Source: GCA-002840015 sp033765245 (GTDB lineage Bacteria > Pseudomonadota > Gammaproteobacteria > Xanthomonadales > Xanthomonadaceae). Taken from it: 22,173 bases of DNA. Below, in pieces: positions 6,209 to 14,124 of the stretch (its first letter is position 1; every line of letters starts with the position of its first letter). A model generated the notes under the pieces. It saw only the letters and a program-made list of their open reading frames with translations, did no database searches and was not told the origin of the DNA. The position numbers and the translations under genes were made by a program. Where the stretch lies: contig JANRIF010000192.1 in the NCBI GenBank assembly GCA_033765245.1, forward strand, positions 1 through 22,173, given 5' to 3'.

Positions 6209-8689
6209 ATGAGTTCAGCGCAATTCCCGATTCAGAGCCTGTTGCCGGAGGTCCTGGCCAGCCTGCAAGCACACCCGCGCTTGGTGCTGGAGGCGCCGCC
6301 CGGTGCCGGCAAGACCACGCAGGTGCCGTTGGCGCTGTTGAGTGCGCCGTGGCGCGGTGACGGCCGCATCGTGATGCTGGAGCCACGGCGGGTGGCGGCG
6401 CGCGCGGCGGCGGGGTTCATGGCGGCTGCACGTGGTGAGGCGGTCGGCGCCACGGTCGGCTACCGCATCCGCTTCGAGAACAAGGTCTCGGCCGCGACCC
6501 GCATCGAGGTGGTCACCGAAGGCATCCTCACCCGCATGATCCAGGACGACCCCATGCTCGACGGCGTGGCGGCGTTGCTGTTCGACGAGTTCCACGAGCG
6601 CCATCTGGCGGGCGATCTCGGGTTGGCGCTGGCGCTCGACGTGCAGGCGCAGTTGCGGCCGGACCTGCGCATCGTGCTGATGTCGGCCACGCTCGACGGC
6701 GAGCGTCTGGCGGGGTTTCTGGATGCGCCGCGCCTGAGCAGCGCCGGACGCAGCTACCCGGTGCAGACCAGCCACTTTCCCGCGCGTCGCGACGAACCCG
6801 AGCTGGCGCAATTGCGGCGCTGCATCGAACAGGCACTGGCGCAACATCCAGGCGATCTGCTGGTGTTCCTGCCAGGACAACGCGAGATCGCGCAGGCACA
6901 AACCGCGCTGGCGCATGTGGCGGAGGCAGGCGTGGTCGTGCTGCCGTTGCATGGCGAGCTGGGCATCGAGGCGCAAAGCGCGGCACTGGTCAGCGATCCG
7001 CAAGGCCGCCGTCGCATCGTGCTGGCGACCAACGTCGCCGAATCCTCGGTCACGCTGCCCGGAGTGCGCGTGGTGATCGACAGCGGCCTGGCGCGCGAAC
7101 CGCGTTACGACCCGAATTCCGGGTTCTCGCGCCTGAGTACCGTGAACATCTCGCAAGCCTCGGCCGATCAGCGCGCCGGCCGCGCCGGTCGCGTGGCCGA
7201 GGGCTGGTGCTATCGCCTGTGGCCGGCCTCGCAGCGGCTGGAGCCGGCGCGTACCCCGGAGATCGCGCAGGTCGAGCTGGCGGCGTTGGCGCTGGAACTC
7301 GCCGCCTGGGGTAGCGCCGCGTTGCGCTTTCCCGATCCGCCGCCGGCAGGCGCGCTGGCGGCGGGGCGCGAACTGCTGCAACGCCTGGGCGCGCTCGATG
7401 CCGATGCCCGCATCAGCGCGTTCGGCCGGCGCGTGCTCGAACTCGGCACTCACCCGCGCCTGGCGGCGATGCTGCAGGCGGCGGGCGACGGCGAAGCGCG
7501 CGCATTGGCTTGCGATCTGGCCGCATTGCTGGAAGCGCGCGATCCGCTGCGTAGCCGCTCCGATGCGTTGGCCGCGCGTTGGCAGGCGCTGGCGGCGTTC
7601 CGCAATGGTCGCGTGCCCGCGGACGCCAGTCGCGGCGCCTTGGCGGCAATCGACCAGGCTGCCGTGCAGTGGCGCCTGCGCTGCGCGGCATCGCCGCCGG
7701 GCGCCGCACCCGCGCACGCGCTCGGCGATCTGCTCGCACATGCCTATCCCGATCGCATCGCCCACCAGCATCCCTGCGACCCGCGTCGCTACCAGCTCGC
7801 CAACGGTCGCAGCGCGCGCCTGTTCGACGACAGTGCTGTGTTCGGCGAGCCCTGGCTGGTGATCGCCGAACTGCGTCACGAGGCCAAGGACGCGCTGATC
7901 CTGCGCGCCGCGCCGGTGGACGAGGTACGCCTTGCACGCGATTTCCCGCAGCGCTTCGTGGAGTGCGACAGTGTGCGTTGGGACGCCGATGCGCGCGCCC
8001 TGATCGCGCGGCGCGAGCGTCGCTTCGAGCGCATCGTGCTCGACAGCCGACCCGCCGGCCGCCCCGATCCTGCGCAGGCGGCGCAAGCGCTGTGCGATGC
8101 GGTGGCGGAACTCGGTCTCGACGCGCTGCCCTGGACCGAGGCGTTGCGGCAATGGCGCGAGCGCGTGCGCTGTCTGCGCGAATGGCTGCCCGAACTGGGG
8201 CTGCCCGACTTGAGCGACGAAGCGCTGCTGGCGAATCGCGAACGCTGGCTCAAGCCGGCCTTCCACGGCAAGACCCGGCTCGATGCGCTCGACGAAGACG
8301 CGCTCGGTGAGGCGCTCAAGAGCGGCCTCGACTGGAACCTTCGGCAACGCATCGACCAACTTGCGCCGCGCCGCATCGGCGTGCCCTCCGGGCAGGAACG
8401 CGCCATCGTCTACGCGCACGGCAGCGCGCCGGTGCTGGCGGTGAAATTGCAGGAATTGTTCGGACTGGCCGACACCCCGCGCATCGCCGACGGCCGCGTC
8501 CCGCTGACCCTGCACCTGCTCTCGCCCGGCGGCAAGCCGCTGCAGATCACCCAGGATCTGCGCAGCTTCTGGGAGCGCACTTATCCGGAAGTGAAGAAGG
8601 AGATGAAGGGCAGGTATCCGAGGCACCCGTGGCCCGACGACCCTTGGACCGCCGCTCCCACGCACCGCGCCAAGCCGAGAGGCACATAG
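6209..8689 (+). CDS. hrpB: ATP-dependent RNA helicase HrpB
   Basis: This 826-residue DExH-box protein has the full superfamily-2 core: Walker A APPGAGKTT (29-37), LEPRRVAARA (motif Ia), DEFHERH (126-132, the DExH box), SATLDGERL (motif III) and QRAGRAGRVAEGWCYRLW (motif VI, from about 321). After the helicase-associated domain it ends with the family-specific tail RYPRHPWPDDPWTAAPTHRA, so the protein is complete at the usual length. HrpB is a bacterial DEAH helicase of poorly defined cellular role. It is transcribed divergently from tatD and has no ribosome site; see the -10-like hexamer at 6197. Confidence 0.95.
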   Translation: MSSAQFPIQSLLPEVLASLQAHPRLVLEAPPGAGKTTQVPLALLSAPWRGDGRIVMLEPRRVAARAAAGFMAAARGEAVGATVGYRIRFENKVSAATRIEVVTEGILTRMIQDDPMLDGVAALLFDEFHERHLAGDLGLALALDVQAQLRPDLRIVLMSATLDGERLAGFLDAPRLSSAGRSYPVQTSHFPARRDEPELAQLRRCIEQALAQHPGDLLVFLPGQREIAQAQTALAHVAEAGVVVLPLHGELGIEAQSAALVSDPQGRRRIVLATNVAESSVTLPGVRVVIDSGLAREPRYDPNSGFSRLSTVNISQASADQRAGRAGRVAEGWCYRLWPASQRLEPARTPEIAQVELAALALELAAWGSAALRFPDPPPAGALAAGRELLQRLGALDADARISAFGRRVLELGTHPRLAAMLQAAGDGEARALACDLAALLEARDPLRSRSDALAARWQALAAFRNGRVPADASRGALAAIDQAAVQWRLRCAASPPGAAPAHALGDLLAHAYPDRIAHQHPCDPRRYQLANGRSARLFDDSAVFGEPWLVIAELRHEAKDALILRAAPVDEVRLARDFPQRFVECDSVRWDADARALIARRERRFERIVLDSRPAGRPDPAQAAQALCDAVAELGLDALPWTEALRQWRERVRCLREWLPELGLPDLSDEALLANRERWLKPAFHGKTRLDALDEDALGEALKSGLDWNLRQRIDQLAPRRIGVPSGQERAIVYAHGSAPVLAVKLQELFGLADTPRIADGRVPLTLHLLSPGGKPLQITQDLRSFWERTYPEVKKEMKGRYPRHPWPDDPWTAAPTHRAKPRGT

Positions 8690-8763
8690 CGCGCGCGCCA
8701 CACGATGCCGGGAAACATCGGTTCGGCTTCCCCGCTTCGCCAGGCCACGAGCGCCTGAGCGCT

Positions 8764-8790
8764 TTTGTGGGAGGCCGCTTGCGGGCGACG
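8764..8790 (+). repeat. degenerate REP-like element between converging genes
   Basis: The stretch TTTTGTGGGAGGCCGCTTGC followed by GGGCGACGG has the GTGGGAG head, a GC-rich imperfect palindrome and a GCGAC tail, like REP elements of pseudomonads and xanthomonads. It lies between the 3' ends of hrpB and the methyltransferase gene, the usual REP position. A further small hairpin, ATGCC-tgc-GGCAT, is at 8801-8813. Confidence 0.5.
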
Positions 8791-8861
8791 GATACATCTC
8801 ATGCCTGCGGCATTGGTCACGCACGGGTGCGCTGTGCAACTTCCAGGAAGCGCGACCGGGC

Positions 8862-9611
8862 TTACTCCACCGTGCCGACGCGCAGATTCAAGGGCCAATG
8901 CACGGCGCGTATCGTTGCTGGATCGCCCCAGGCGTCGTGCAATGCCGGCTCCAACGCCGCCAGCGGATCGTGACCGTGCTGCGTGAGGTATTTCTGGCAC
9001 GCCGACCAACTGCGCAGATAGGCGAGGTATTGCGGCAGCCGCCAGTCGCAGCACAGTTCGAACACGGGTGGCGATGGCAATTCGTTGAACGGAAACGGCA
9101 AGCTGCGATAGCCCGATTCCACGTGCCGACGCTCCGGTGGCCAGTAGTGCCCCAGCACGTCGACATAGACATGCGCAAACCAGGCGTCCACCGCCGGTGT
9201 CACGCGGGTGCGCTCGTAGCTGTACACCGCCACCACCGCGCCAGGACGCGCCACGCGCCGTACCTCGGCGAAAAAACGCGGGTGATCGAACCAGTGAAAT
9301 GCCTGCGCCACGCTGATGAGATCGACGCTCTGCGCCGGCAGCGAAGTGGCTTCGGCCGGTTCCACCGCGTAGTGCACGCGCGGGTGCGCGGTGGCCTGGG
9401 CGATCTGCGCAGCGCTGGGATCGCTGGCGTGTACATGCGCGAAGTGCTCGGCAAGGGCGACGCTGGCCTGACCGTTGCCACAGCCTGCGTCCCACGCCAG
9501 CCCACGTTGCGCGCATTGGTCGGCCAGCCACACAGACAACGCCGCCGGATAATGCGGCCGTGCACTGGCATAGTCGCGGGCGTGGCCGGAGAAGTGGTCG
9601 GCGAACGTCAT
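8862..9611 (-). CDS. class I SAM-dependent methyltransferase (Methyltransf_11 type)
   Basis: The 249-residue protein starts TFADHFSGHARDYASARPHY, a pattern typical of the trans-aconitate/Crg1-like group of small-molecule methyltransferases. SAM motif I is WDAGCGNGQASVALA (40-54), the acidic post-I position is in HASDPSAAQ, and VAQAFHWFD (101-109) is the characteristic post-II motif of this group. The substrate is unknown. It begins 19 bp after the rluE stop on the same strand and is probably cotranscribed with it. The ATG at 9611 was chosen because the 20 residues above it in a longer frame overlap the end of rluE and look non-conserved. Confidence 0.85.
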   Translation of the reverse strand: MTFADHFSGHARDYASARPHYPAALSVWLADQCAQRGLAWDAGCGNGQASVALAEHFAHVHASDPSAAQIAQATAHPRVHYAVEPAEATSLPAQSVDLISVAQAFHWFDHPRFFAEVRRVARPGAVVAVYSYERTRVTPAVDAWFAHVYVDVLGHYWPPERRHVESGYRSLPFPFNELPSPPVFELCCDWRLPQYLAYLRSWSACQKYLTQHGHDPLAALEPALHDAWGDPATIRAVHWPLNLRVGTVE

Positions 9612-9630
9612 CACGGCATCGTTCGCGGCG

Positions 9631-10176
9631 TCACTCCGACTCGCCGCGCCAGCAGCCCGGTTGCAGGCCATCGAGCCGATACGGCCCGACTGCGATGCGC
9701 ACCAGACGCAGGGTCGGCAGGCCCACCGCGGCGGTCATGCGTCGCACCTGCCGGTTACGGCCTTCGCGGATGGTCAGCTCGATGAAGCTGTCGGGTACCC
9801 GCTTGCGCTGGCGCACCGGCGGATCGCGCGGCCACAACCAGTCTGGCTCCAGCTCCAGCGCGCGTACCTTGGCCGGCAGCGTGGGCCCGTCGTTGAGTTC
9901 CACCCCGGTGCCGAGCGCCTGGAGTTGCTCGCGCGACGGGATGCCTTCGACCTGCACCAGGTAAGTCTTGGGCCACTTGAAGCGCGGCGAGCTGATCTGT
10001 GCGATGCGCGCGCCATCGTCGGACAGCAGCAGCAGCCCCTCGGAATCGTGATCGAGACGACCGGCCGGGTAGATCGCGGCGGGTAGCCCGAAACCGGCCA
10101 GCGTGGGCCGCTGCGGCTCGCTGCGGTCGGTGAACTGACACAGCACTCCGTGCGGCTTGTTGAAGGCGATCAACAC
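9631..10176 (-). CDS. rluE: 23S rRNA pseudouridine(2457) synthase RluE
   Basis: The protein has the RsuA/RluE catalytic motif AGRLDHDSEGLLLL (38-51) with Asp42 as nucleophile, then KTYLVQVEGIP, LNDGPTLPA, WLWPRDPPVR and EGRNRQVRRM. The LNDGPTLPA and WLWPR-PP pair are recalled as RluE hallmarks, which separates it from RluB, RluF and RsuA; there is no S4 domain, as expected for RluE. It isomerises one uridine of 23S rRNA. The start is GTG at 10176 (181 residues) or the next codon, TTG: homology begins at VLIAFNKPHGVL, and an ATG at 10248 would place the N-terminus in a terminator-like hairpin. No ribosome site precedes the start. Confidence 0.9.
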   Translation of the reverse strand: MLIAFNKPHGVLCQFTDRSEPQRPTLAGFGLPAAIYPAGRLDHDSEGLLLLSDDGARIAQISSPRFKWPKTYLVQVEGIPSREQLQALGTGVELNDGPTLPAKVRALELEPDWLWPRDPPVRQRKRVPDSFIELTIREGRNRQVRRMTAAVGLPTLRLVRIAVGPYRLDGLQPGCWRGESE

Positions 10177-10182
10177 GCGGAC

Positions 10183-10188
10183 ATTGTA
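10183..10188 (-). promoter_or_regulatory. candidate -10 element for a leaderless rluE transcript
   Basis: On the minus strand TACAAT (5 of 6 to consensus) ends 6 nt before the GTG at 10176, so the predicted first base of the RNA is the G of GTG or its neighbour. There is no ribosome-binding sequence and no clear -35. Confidence 0.45.
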
Positions 10189-10234
10189 CGCCTGCGCGCG
10201 CCGCCATCGGGTGCGGTGTCGTCGCAGCGCCGCG

Positions 10235-10263
10235 CGCAACGCCCGCATGCGCCGGGCGTTGCG
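10235..10263 (-). terminator. strong hairpin downstream of the lipoprotein gene
   Basis: An 11-bp perfect stem (CGCAACGCCCG with CGGGCGTTGCG) closes a 7-nt loop, 15 bp past the stop codon at 10279. No T-run follows on the minus strand, so it is not a textbook intrinsic terminator; it may halt or stabilise the 3' end. Confidence 0.5.
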
Positions 10264-10278
10264 GGGAGAGCGGCGGTC

Positions 10279-11175
10279 TTATTCGGCGGCGGGTGCGGCG
10301 TCGGCGGGCTTGCGGAAGCGCAGCGTCATGCGGTCACTCTCGCCGATCGCCAGATATTTCTCGCGGTCCTTTTCGCCCAGGCGCAGTACCGGCGGCAGGC
10401 TCCACACGCCCGCCTCGTGGTCCTTGGTATCGGCCGGGTTGGCGTTGATCTCGCTGCTTTCCTCCAGTACGAAACCGGCGGCGTTGGCCATCGCGATCAC
10501 CTGATCCTGGCCGACGTAGCCCGAGCGGTCGCCCTCGGGCACCGCGCTGGCGGCGCGATGCTCGACTACGCCCAGCGTGCCGCCGGGCTTGAGCACCTCG
10601 AAGAAACTCTTGAACATCGCCTCGGCGGTGCCGGCGATCATCCAGTTGTGGACGTTGCGGAAGGTCAGCACGGTATCGGCGGAACCGGGTGCGCCCAGCA
10701 CCGGCACCTTGACGTCGAACGCCCGCAATTCAGGGGTGCCGTAGACCTCGGCATTGGCCGCCAGCTTCGCCTCCAGGTCGGCCTTCTGCTTGGCGTAGTA
10801 GGTCTGCGCGCCCTCGCTGCTGGCGCTGGCAGGATCGACCATCGCGCCGACGTAGTGACCGTGCTCGCGCAGCAGCGGCGCCAGGATTTCGGTGTACCAG
10901 CCGCCGCCGGGGGTGATCTCGATCAGGTGCTGGTCGGGCGTCACACCGAAGAACGTCAGGGTCTCGCGAGGATGCCGCCACACGTCGCGCGCGGCGAACT
11001 CCGGCGTGCGCCAAGCGCCGGCGATGGCGGCATCCAGTGGCGCCACTGCCGGTGTCGCGACCGGCTCAGCGGCTGGCGTGGCGGCGGGTTCGGCAGTGGC
11101 GGCGGGCGGCTGGTCGGGCGACGAACAGGCGGCAAGGCCGGCGATCAGAGCGAGGGCGAGCAGTGAGCGATTCAT
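10279..11175 (-). CDS. lipoprotein with class I methyltransferase-like fold (COG4798-like)
   Basis: The 298-residue product begins with a signal peptide and lipobox, LIAGLAAC, making Cys17 the lipidated residue; Ser18-Ser19 after it would favour outer-membrane sorting. A low-complexity Ala/Pro linker follows (about 19-48). The folded part contains WRHPRETLTFFGV, then a SAM motif I look-alike, LIEITPGGGWYTEIL (84-98), VLTFRNVHNWM, and a post-II stretch, LKPGGTLGVVEHR. This is the pattern of predicted methyltransferases grouped in COG4798 (recalled), several of which carry export signals. SAM is not known to be available in the periplasm, so catalysis is doubtful. GGAG lies 7 nt before the ATG. 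No operon partner is obvious: aceK ends 125 bp upstream on the same strand. Confidence 0.85.
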   Translation of the reverse strand: MNRSLLALALIAGLAACSSPDQPPAATAEPAATPAAEPVATPAVAPLDAAIAGAWRTPEFAARDVWRHPRETLTFFGVTPDQHLIEITPGGGWYTEILAPLLREHGHYVGAMVDPASASSEGAQTYYAKQKADLEAKLAANAEVYGTPELRAFDVKVPVLGAPGSADTVLTFRNVHNWMIAGTAEAMFKSFFEVLKPGGTLGVVEHRAASAVPEGDRSGYVGQDQVIAMANAAGFVLEESSEINANPADTKDHEAGVWSLPPVLRLGEKDREKYLAIGESDRMTLRFRKPADAAPAAE

Positions 11176-11300
11176 ATCGGGACTCCGGAAAGTAAGGGGG
11201 CGGTCATCGGCTTGGACGTGCAGGTGGATGCCGCGACAGCCAGTGGCCGGATACGACGGCGGAGCCTAGCACAGGCATTGCGACACCCGCCTGCAGCGCC

Positions 11301-13046
11301 TCAGCCGTGCGCCGCGGGCGGCAATCGCGCCGACGCCGGATACGGCGGCACATCGACGTAGCCGCCATCCTGCAGGTGCGTCTGCAACTCGCACCACCAC
11401 GCCGCCGTGAAGATCTCGCCGTGCGCCGCCTGCAACGCTTCGCGCTGCGGTTCGCTCAGACCGAGGAAGCGCGGGAAATGTTCCGGAAACACGTCGGATT
11501 CGCCAACGTGATACCACGCGCCTTCCGCCATTTCGTCTTCGTAGTGTCGCGCCGCTGGCTCGTTGCGGAAGCGGCACTCGGTGACCAGGCACAACTCGTC
11601 GTAGTCGTAGAACACCACGCGGCCGCTGCGCGACACGCCAAAGTTCTTCAGCAACAGGTCGCCGGGGAACAGATTGCTGCGCGCCAGATCCTTGATCGCC
11701 TGGCCGTAGTCGAGCAGCGCGCGCAGGGCTTCGTGTTCGGCGACTTCGCGCAGATACAGGTTAAGCGGTCGCAAGCGGCGTTCGACATAGCAGTGCAATA
11801 ACACCACGTCATCTCCATCGCGCACCACGCCCTGGCTGCAGCCGTCCTCCAGTTCGTTCAGCAATTCCGGCTCGAACTGCGCGCGAGCAAACCGCAGGTG
11901 CCGGAACTCCTGCACGTCCACCAGCCTGCCGACGCGATCATGGTGGAACACCAGCCGGTACTTCTCGTGCACCTGCTCGCGCGACATCCCCTTGGATGGA
12001 CCGAAGCGATCGCGCAGCAGCTTGAACACCAGCGGGTAGCTCGGCAAGGTGAACACCGCCATCACCAGCCCGCGTTCGCCCTCGGCCACCGCGATTCGTT
12101 CGTGCGGACGATCGGCGAGGTGCCGGAAGAAATGCCGATAGCGTTCGGTCTTGCCTTGCTTGGCGCGGCCCAGCACGGTGTACAGCTCGTCCACCGGCTT
12201 GTTCGGCAGCAGCGCGCGCAGAAACACCACGGCATCGCCAACCGTCGGCAGATCGGCATGGAAGTAACTGCGGGTGTAGCCGAACAGCACGCCGACCTGA
12301 TCGCGATCGGTCAACACCGCATCCACGCGCAGGCCGGCGTCGTCGTGCACCAGCGCGATGACGCACGGCGCATATTGCTCGCGGCCGAACGCGCGGCCCA
12401 CCAGGTAGGCGCGGCGTTCGCGGTAAAACACGGTCTCCAGCAGTTCCACCGCCACCAGCGGGCGTTCGCCCCACGCGGCGAAGCGCTGCAGCAGCGCGGT
12501 GGCAATGCCTCGGGCGCAGCGTGCGGGGTCGGCAAAATGCACCGCGAACGGATAGTCGGCCAGCACCCGTTCGAACAGCGACGACAGGTCGTGCGCCGCA
12601 ACGTAACTGTGCCGCGCCACCGGATGGGTGATGCGGTCGGTGGGCTCGATGTCCAGCGCCACGAATTCGATCCCCGGATCGACGCCGCGGGTGTGGAAGA
12701 AGCGTCGCGTAAGCGTGTTGAAGAAGGTCTTGTTGAGCTCGGTATCGAGCAGCGGTGCGATCAGCGCGGCGTACTCGCGCGCGATGGCGGTCCACAGCGC
12801 ATGCGAAAAGATGCGCTCGCCGAGCCGCCGCTCCAGCCTTCCGAAGGTCTCGCTCACACACTCGTCGTACAACCCGATGCGTGCCACCGCATCGCGTCGC
12901 GCCGCCACCCAATCGCGCCGCTCGAAATGGCGCTTGCTGCGACGGGTGATGTCGGCGAAGCGCGCGTTGTAGTCGGCAAAGGCATCGACCAGCAACTCGG
13001 CGGCCTGGCGGGCGGGGGTAGAATCGGCGCGGCGATGGGGAGACAT
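11301..13046 (-). CDS. aceK: isocitrate dehydrogenase kinase/phosphatase AceK
   Basis: The 581-residue protein matches AceK over its full length (E. coli 578). Recognisable blocks include LVMAVFTLPSYPLVFKLLRD (ATP-binding lysine region), HHDRVGRLVDVQEFRHLRFA, and the bifunctional active site FPGDLLLKNFGVSRSG followed by RVVFYDYDE, giving Asp463, Asn468 and Asp481, equivalent to E. coli Asp457, Asn462 and Asp475. AceK phosphorylates a serine of isocitrate dehydrogenase to divert carbon to the glyoxylate shunt and also removes the phosphate. aceB and aceA are not adjacent, but the substrate gene icd is 1.5 kb away. The ATG at 13046 was chosen over 13088: the latter abuts the lysR stop (TGAATG) and remains possible. 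Confidence 0.95.
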   Translation of the reverse strand: MSPHRRADSTPARQAAELLVDAFADYNARFADITRRSKRHFERRDWVAARRDAVARIGLYDECVSETFGRLERRLGERIFSHALWTAIAREYAALIAPLLDTELNKTFFNTLTRRFFHTRGVDPGIEFVALDIEPTDRITHPVARHSYVAAHDLSSLFERVLADYPFAVHFADPARCARGIATALLQRFAAWGERPLVAVELLETVFYRERRAYLVGRAFGREQYAPCVIALVHDDAGLRVDAVLTDRDQVGVLFGYTRSYFHADLPTVGDAVVFLRALLPNKPVDELYTVLGRAKQGKTERYRHFFRHLADRPHERIAVAEGERGLVMAVFTLPSYPLVFKLLRDRFGPSKGMSREQVHEKYRLVFHHDRVGRLVDVQEFRHLRFARAQFEPELLNELEDGCSQGVVRDGDDVVLLHCYVERRLRPLNLYLREVAEHEALRALLDYGQAIKDLARSNLFPGDLLLKNFGVSRSGRVVFYDYDELCLVTECRFRNEPAARHYEDEMAEGAWYHVGESDVFPEHFPRFLGLSEPQREALQAAHGEIFTAAWWCELQTHLQDGGYVDVPPYPASARLPPAAHG

Positions 13047-13052
13047 GGGCAG

Positions 13053-13058
13053 AGTATC
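13053..13058 (-). promoter_or_regulatory. candidate -10 element for a leaderless aceK transcript
   Basis: On the minus strand GATACT (4 of 6) ends 6 nt before the ATG at 13046. It supports that start and would give aceK its own promoter apart from lysR. No -35 is evident. Confidence 0.35.
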
Positions 13059-13088
13059 GCCGCGTGCGCGGCGCAACGCATCTTCCAT

Positions 13089-14024
13089 TCACTGGCTCGC
13101 GCGTGGCGCGCTTTCGGCCGGCGCCGCGGCGTCCATCCCGGCGCCGTAGCGCCGCGCCTCCTCATGCAGCCAACGGCGGAAAGCGATCAGTCCGCTGTGG
13201 GCCTGCGAACGCGGCGGGTACACCAGGAAGTGCGCGTATTCGGTCTTCAGGCATTTGTCGCCCAGCCGCTGCAGTTGTCCGGATTCGAGCAACAGGCGCA
13301 CTCGCGTAAGCCGTCCCAACGCCACTCCCACGCCGGCGACGGCAGCGCGGTGCAGCGCCTCGGAGTCGTCGAAGTTGGCGGCAAAGCGCTCGGGCGGATG
13401 CCCGCCGAAGCGCGCGAACCATTCGCCCCAGTGATCGTCGTGCTTGGGGTCGCCGAGCAGCGGCCAGTGTTCGAGCCGATCCGGCGAGAGCCCGCCCATG
13501 CGCGCAATCAGCGCCGGGCTCGCCACGGGTGCCACCCATTCGTCGAACAGCGGCTCGGACACCACCCCAGGCCACTGCCCCTTGCCGATCCGCAACGCCG
13601 CATCGACGTCGGTGGCGCGCGCAAAATCCACCAGTGCGCCGCTCGACAGCAGGTTGATCTCGACTCGTGGGTGACTGGCGAGGAACGTGCCCAGACGCGG
13701 CACCAGCCAAGCCGACGCCATCGAGGGCGTCACGCTCAGCGTCAACACATCGCCGCTGCGGGTCGAGAACGGCTGCAGCGCCGCTTCGATCGCATCCAGA
13801 TGCGGCGCCACCTGGTCGAGCAGGCGCTGGCCGTCGGCGGTGAGGCGCACCCCGCGCGCGCCGCGTTCGAACAGGCGCCGGTCCAGCCGCTGCTCCAGCA
13901 GGCGTACCTGATGGCTGAGCGCGCTGACGGTGACGTGCATGGCTTGCGCGGCGTGGGTGAGATTGCCGGCGCGCGCCGCGACCACGAAACCCTGAAGCGC
14001 GTGCAGCGGCGCTCTGGCGGTCAT
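13089..14024 (-). CDS. LysR-family transcriptional regulator (GcvA-like)
   Basis: The 311-residue regulator has an N-terminal winged helix: LQGFVVAARAGNLTHAAQAM then VTVSALSHQVRLLEQRLDRR and LFERGARGVRLTADG, the standard LysR HTH at about 20-42. The effector domain starts near residue 92 (LTLSVTPSMASAWLVPRLG), wording typical of the GcvA subgroup. AceK starts 42 bp after its stop, so the two may share a transcript. A divergent small gene begins 100 bp from its start, the usual placement of a LysR target. Whether it also acts on aceK or icd cannot be seen. The ATG at 14024 has AAGG just upstream. The last 20 residues are low-complexity Ala/Pro/Ser. Confidence 0.92.
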   Translation of the reverse strand: MTARAPLHALQGFVVAARAGNLTHAAQAMHVTVSALSHQVRLLEQRLDRRLFERGARGVRLTADGQRLLDQVAPHLDAIEAALQPFSTRSGDVLTLSVTPSMASAWLVPRLGTFLASHPRVEINLLSSGALVDFARATDVDAALRIGKGQWPGVVSEPLFDEWVAPVASPALIARMGGLSPDRLEHWPLLGDPKHDDHWGEWFARFGGHPPERFAANFDDSEALHRAAVAGVGVALGRLTRVRLLLESGQLQRLGDKCLKTEYAHFLVYPPRSQAHSGLIAFRRWLHEEARRYGAGMDAAAPAESAPRASQ

Positions 14025-14052
14025 GAGCCTTGATCCTGGTTCAACTCTGAGT

Positions 14053-14064
14053 GATAAAAATATC
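14053..14064. promoter_or_regulatory. candidate LysR-binding palindrome
   Basis: GATA-aaaa-TATC is an AT-rich inverted repeat in the 100-bp spacer between the divergent lysR and orphan genes, unlike the GC-rich surroundings. It lies about 40-50 bp upstream of the likely start of the rightward transcript, a normal activation position for LysR proteins. Confidence 0.5.
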
Positions 14065-14066
14065 GC

Positions 14067-14095
14067 TTTTCCGGCACCAGCGCAGCTCCTATCTT
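14067..14095 (+). promoter_or_regulatory. weak promoter for the orphan gene
   Basis: TTTTCC (14067-14072) and TATCTT (14090-14095) are separated by 17 bp. The -10 matches 4 of 6 and the -35 only 3 of 6, as expected if an activator is needed. RNA would begin near 14102, about 23 bases before the ATG. Confidence 0.4.
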
Positions 14096-14124
14096 CGATT
14101 CACCTCAACTGACGGGAGAAGTCC

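Noticed and set aside
6215..8839. An 874-codon open frame on the minus strand opposite hrpB
   Set aside because: Low-complexity Arg/Gln/Ala composition with no motif; hrpB on the + strand is complete with all helicase motifs.
11898..14033. A 711-codon open frame on the + strand across aceK and lysR
   Set aside because: It is the complement of two well-identified genes and has the His/Arg/Gln-rich composition of shadow frames.
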